NCBI GenBank assembly: GCA_027318525.1
Contig: DAHVPA010000074.1
Location: forward strand, 1-8,377
Source: Candidatus Cloacimonadota bacterium
GTDB lineage: Bacteria; Cloacimonadota; Cloacimonadia; Cloacimonadales; Cloacimonadaceae
Direction of reading: 5' to 3'
Length of the DNA stretch: 8,377 bases
Below, one piece after another: positions 6,216 through 8,377 of this stretch (positions within the stretch are counted from its first letter, which is position 1; every line of letters starts with the position of its first letter). The position numbers and the translations under genes were made by a program. The notes below the pieces were generated by a model. It saw only the letters and a program-made list of their open reading frames with translations. It had not been told where the DNA came from and ran no database searches.

Positions 6216-7709
6216 TTATTCCTTATCAATCAGCTCAGTGACAATGTATGACTTCATCTGCCGGGGACTAAGAGCTTGTTTAAGGAATGTCAGGTCTTCC
6301 GGTTTGATCAGCCTTAACAACCACAATCCACCATAAGTAACCACAAAGAACAATATCCCAACTCCTGCTTCAGCTAACAGCTTCCCTTTTACGATGCCAA
6401 ACAAGTAGAAAAACATGCCGTAGCTGACCAACAAAGCAGCAATTATTTTAAGCATATCTTTGCTCAATGATACATCTGCTATAGCTTTGGAGCTTTGCCT
6501 GTATACGAAATAAGACAAGATATACATGATGAGTAAAGCCAGAGCTGTTCCGGTAGATTTCAAATTTACCAGTTTGGGGTGAGTCATCACTACCAGAATA
6601 ACGAGATAAAACAACAATATACCAAATTGGATGACCATATATTTGTAATACTTACCGGCAGCTACCAGTATATTGCCATATGGAATCATCATCGTATAGA
6701 GATACAAAGCCAGTGTTATTATTGACATGGGCACTACTGATGGAGCATATTGACTACCCAAAAGAACTCTGACAATCGTGGGAGAATAAATCACCACAAA
6801 AAGGACGGTTGGAAATATATATAGCAATGACATCCTGTGATACTGTGATACTTTATTTTTTAGTTCGGCAATCTCACCTCTGGCGATGTAACCTGAGAAC
6901 AGCGGAAAAAACATTGTGCCTATATTGGTAGCTATAATCTGGATAAATCCACCTATTTTATAACTGGCTCCATAATAACCTACCTCTGTGGCTGAAACAA
7001 AAAACTTGAGCAAAACCTTATCCAGATTAGCTATTAAACCGTTAGCTATTGCAGCAAACATAAAAGGAATAGATATAAGGATGTACCTCTTACTCAAATC
7101 TTTATCAAATGAACCGATTACTTGTTTGCGCATAAGAAACAAAGAGACTCCGAGTAACAGCAGAACATGGATTACGTTCCATGTCGCCAACATCAGAATC
7201 CTGAATCCTAAAAGCACAATGACGATCTTTGCTATGGAAGAAATTAGATTTACACCAATATTGGGAATGTCCTGTTTGGCTTGCTGAATGTTGGCAGCAA
7301 AAGTAGTTTGTGCAATTGCTATGATCGAAGTAATAGCTGTAACAAGTATTGTTGCATATATACAAAACTCAGTATCAAATCCTTCGAAATCTACTCTGAA
7401 TCCGTATTTCTGTATCCAAAAAAATCCCAGAGCTACAGCTATGAACAGAATTGTGGTATACTTAACCATGCGGACATATGTGCCTAAACACCTATCTAAG
7501 GGCTGTCCTTCGGATATGAGCTTGATATGAGCTCCACCAAAACCAAGTTGTGTCAAGAATCCGAATACACTAACATATGATAAGGCAAAGGTTAGTTTAC
7601 CCATAACATTCGGACCAGCAATCCTGGCAATTACAATACTAGAAACAATTCCCAGCAATTGTATTACTATCTGAGACACATAACTGAGAATAAACTTCTG
7701 TTTCAGCAT
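6216..7709 (-). CDS. Wzx-like polysaccharide flippase
   Basis: 497 residues from ATG 7709, a multi-pass inner-membrane protein of the polysaccharide biosynthesis/flippase group in the MOP (MATE/MVF) superfamily. It should flip undecaprenyl-diphosphate-linked repeat units to the outer face of the membrane. By eye there are about 12-14 hydrophobic segments, for example around residues 7-30, 40-56, 85-99, 117-135, 150-193, 250-270, 295-320, 327-348, 357-377, 388-405, 420-442 and 446-466. Family-like sequences include IARIAGPNVMGKLTFALSY (28-46), a charged NLDKVLLKFF segment (228-237) and VGYYGASYKIGGF (243-255). An in-frame TTG at 7739 would add ten residues and overlap the upstream gene. The ATG, five bases after that gene's stop with AGGG close by, is more likely. 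A flippase implies Wzx/Wzy-type assembly, but no Wzy polymerase lies in the window. Confidence 0.9.
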   Translation of the reverse strand: MLKQKFILSYVSQIVIQLLGIVSSIVIARIAGPNVMGKLTFALSYVSVFGFLTQLGFGGAHIKLISEGQPLDRCLGTYVRMVKYTTILFIAVALGFFWIQKYGFRVDFEGFDTEFCIYATILVTAITSIIAIAQTTFAANIQQAKQDIPNIGVNLISSIAKIVIVLLGFRILMLATWNVIHVLLLLGVSLFLMRKQVIGSFDKDLSKRYILISIPFMFAAIANGLIANLDKVLLKFFVSATEVGYYGASYKIGGFIQIIATNIGTMFFPLFSGYIARGEIAELKNKVSQYHRMSLLYIFPTVLFVVIYSPTIVRVLLGSQYAPSVVPMSIITLALYLYTMMIPYGNILVAAGKYYKYMVIQFGILLFYLVILVVMTHPKLVNLKSTGTALALLIMYILSYFVYRQSSKAIADVSLSKDMLKIIAALLVSYGMFFYLFGIVKGKLLAEAGVGILFFVVTYGGLWLLRLIKPEDLTFLKQALSPRQMKSYIVTELIDKE

Positions 7710-7714
7710 TTTCC

Positions 7715-8377
7715 CTAAATTACGTTTACCATTCCACAATGCTCAGTGTAGATCCGGCAGATACTGTCCACAATTGCAGTATTGGCATCATATTTGCCGA
7801 TTGAACATGCCCTTACTGATGTATATTGTGGAAAATTTTTTATCATATACTCCATCTTGACTTTCAACTCGTTTCTTGATTTTAAAAAAACTCCAATATC
7901 CTCAGTCCGGCAATCCAATATATCGATACGTGAACTTACTACAGGTCGGTTCGATGCCAGTGCTTCCAAAAGGCTGACATCAAATCCGACAGTATCAAAA
8001 AATATTGGGTGGACAAAAAAATCACACGCGCTAAAGTATTTGGGCATCTCAGGCCAAGTCACGTAACCTGGAAGAATGCTATTTATTGAAAGCAGTTTTC
8101 TATATAGATCTTGTTCTTCCGGAACGTTTGGACCAACAAATACTAATCTGATATTGAATTCACATTGAAGAGCTTTTACAGCTTCATATAAAAGATCAGC
8201 TCCCTTAAGTTTCGCCACTTGCCCCACAGCCATAACTATAATTTCATGCTGACCGATACCAAGCATTTTCCTTGCTTCTGCTTTAGTCAGCCTATTGAAA
8301 TAATCGTAATCAGCTCCGACTGGGATAAATCCAATTTTATCGCCAAGTCTTTGTTGTTCTAAATAGGTCTGTGTCGC
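7715..8377 (-). CDS. GT4-family glycosyltransferase (partial, N-terminus beyond right edge)
   Basis: The reading frame is open from the right edge to a TAG at 7717-7715, giving 220 residues. The methionine at 8266 is internal: the preceding 37 codons continue a normal GT4 linker and strand, including GFIPVGADYDYFNRLT (16-31) just before KAEARKMLG. Missing is the N-terminal Rossmann domain, roughly 150-200 residues for the family. Visible in the C-terminal domain: VMAVGQVAKLKGADLL (48-63), LVFVGPN (78-84), YFSACDFFVHP (115-125) and GFDVSLLEALASNRPVVSSR (131-150). The second glutamate of the E-x7-E motif is Glu138; the first is replaced by Val130. Predicted to transfer a sugar from a nucleotide donor to the growing lipid-linked glycan on the cytoplasmic face. 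It is the most upstream gene of the visible operon, five bases before the flippase start. Specificity unknown. Confidence 0.88.
   Translation of the reverse strand, partial: ATQTYLEQQRLGDKIGFIPVGADYDYFNRLTKAEARKMLGIGQHEIIVMAVGQVAKLKGADLLYEAVKALQCEFNIRLVFVGPNVPEEQDLYRKLLSINSILPGYVTWPEMPKYFSACDFFVHPIFFDTVGFDVSLLEALASNRPVVSSRIDILDCRTEDIGVFLKSRNELKVKMEYMIKNFPQYTSVRACSIGKYDANTAIVDSICRIYTEHCGMVNVI

Noticed and set aside
7715..8266. A complete 183-residue protein starting at the methionine at 8266
   Set aside because: The frame stays open to the window edge and the upstream codons encode a typical GT4 segment (GFIPVGADYDYF), so this is a truncated larger gene.
1..8377. tRNA, rRNA, CRISPR array, insertion sequence or integrase
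   Set aside because: I looked on both strands and found no cloverleaf, regularly spaced repeats, transposase motifs or flanking target duplications that would support any of them.

Overview
The window is a slice of a cell-surface polysaccharide locus (O-antigen, capsule or exopolysaccharide type). All eight genes I can support lie on the minus strand, so the region reads from the right edge to the left. Six are complete and two run off the window. I see no RNA genes, insertion sequences, CRISPR arrays or integrase-type genes. The organism cannot be fixed from this sequence. The tight gene packing, Shine-Dalgarno sequences and Wzx-type flippase indicate a bacterium making a lipid-linked glycan. 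No gene here is a taxonomic marker.

Layout in transcription order: (1) the C-terminal part of a GT4 glycosyltransferase (8377-7715); (2) a Wzx-like flippase (7709-6216); (3) a divergent GT4-like glycosyltransferase (6211-4952); (4) a sugar-1-phosphate nucleotidyltransferase (4940-4236); (5) a LegB-like nucleotide-sugar 4,6-dehydratase (4235-3258); (6) an Rmd-like 4-keto-sugar reductase/epimerase (3248-2385). Gaps between these six are 0-11 bases, so they look like one operon. Then comes a 185-base non-coding gap with a strong inverted repeat and an 11-base tandem repeat. After it lie (7) a sugar-transfer-associated ATP-grasp protein (2199-1069), overlapping by ATGA with (8) a GDP-mannose-6-dehydrogenase-like enzyme (1072 to beyond the left edge).

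How the genes may work together: the nucleotidyltransferase would activate a sugar-1-phosphate, the dehydratase would make the 4-keto-6-deoxy form, and the reductase would reduce C4, giving an activated 6-deoxy sugar. The two glycosyltransferases would build the repeat unit and the flippase would move it across the inner membrane. The downstream pair would supply a GDP-linked hexuronate and a ligase that may decorate a carboxylate. The coupling of the ATP-grasp gene to the uronate-forming dehydrogenase is the most unusual part.

Sampled hand counts put the two leftmost genes near 50% G+C and the others near 40%. The change falls around the structured gap, which fits a mosaic junction between a more resident block and an exchangeable cassette.
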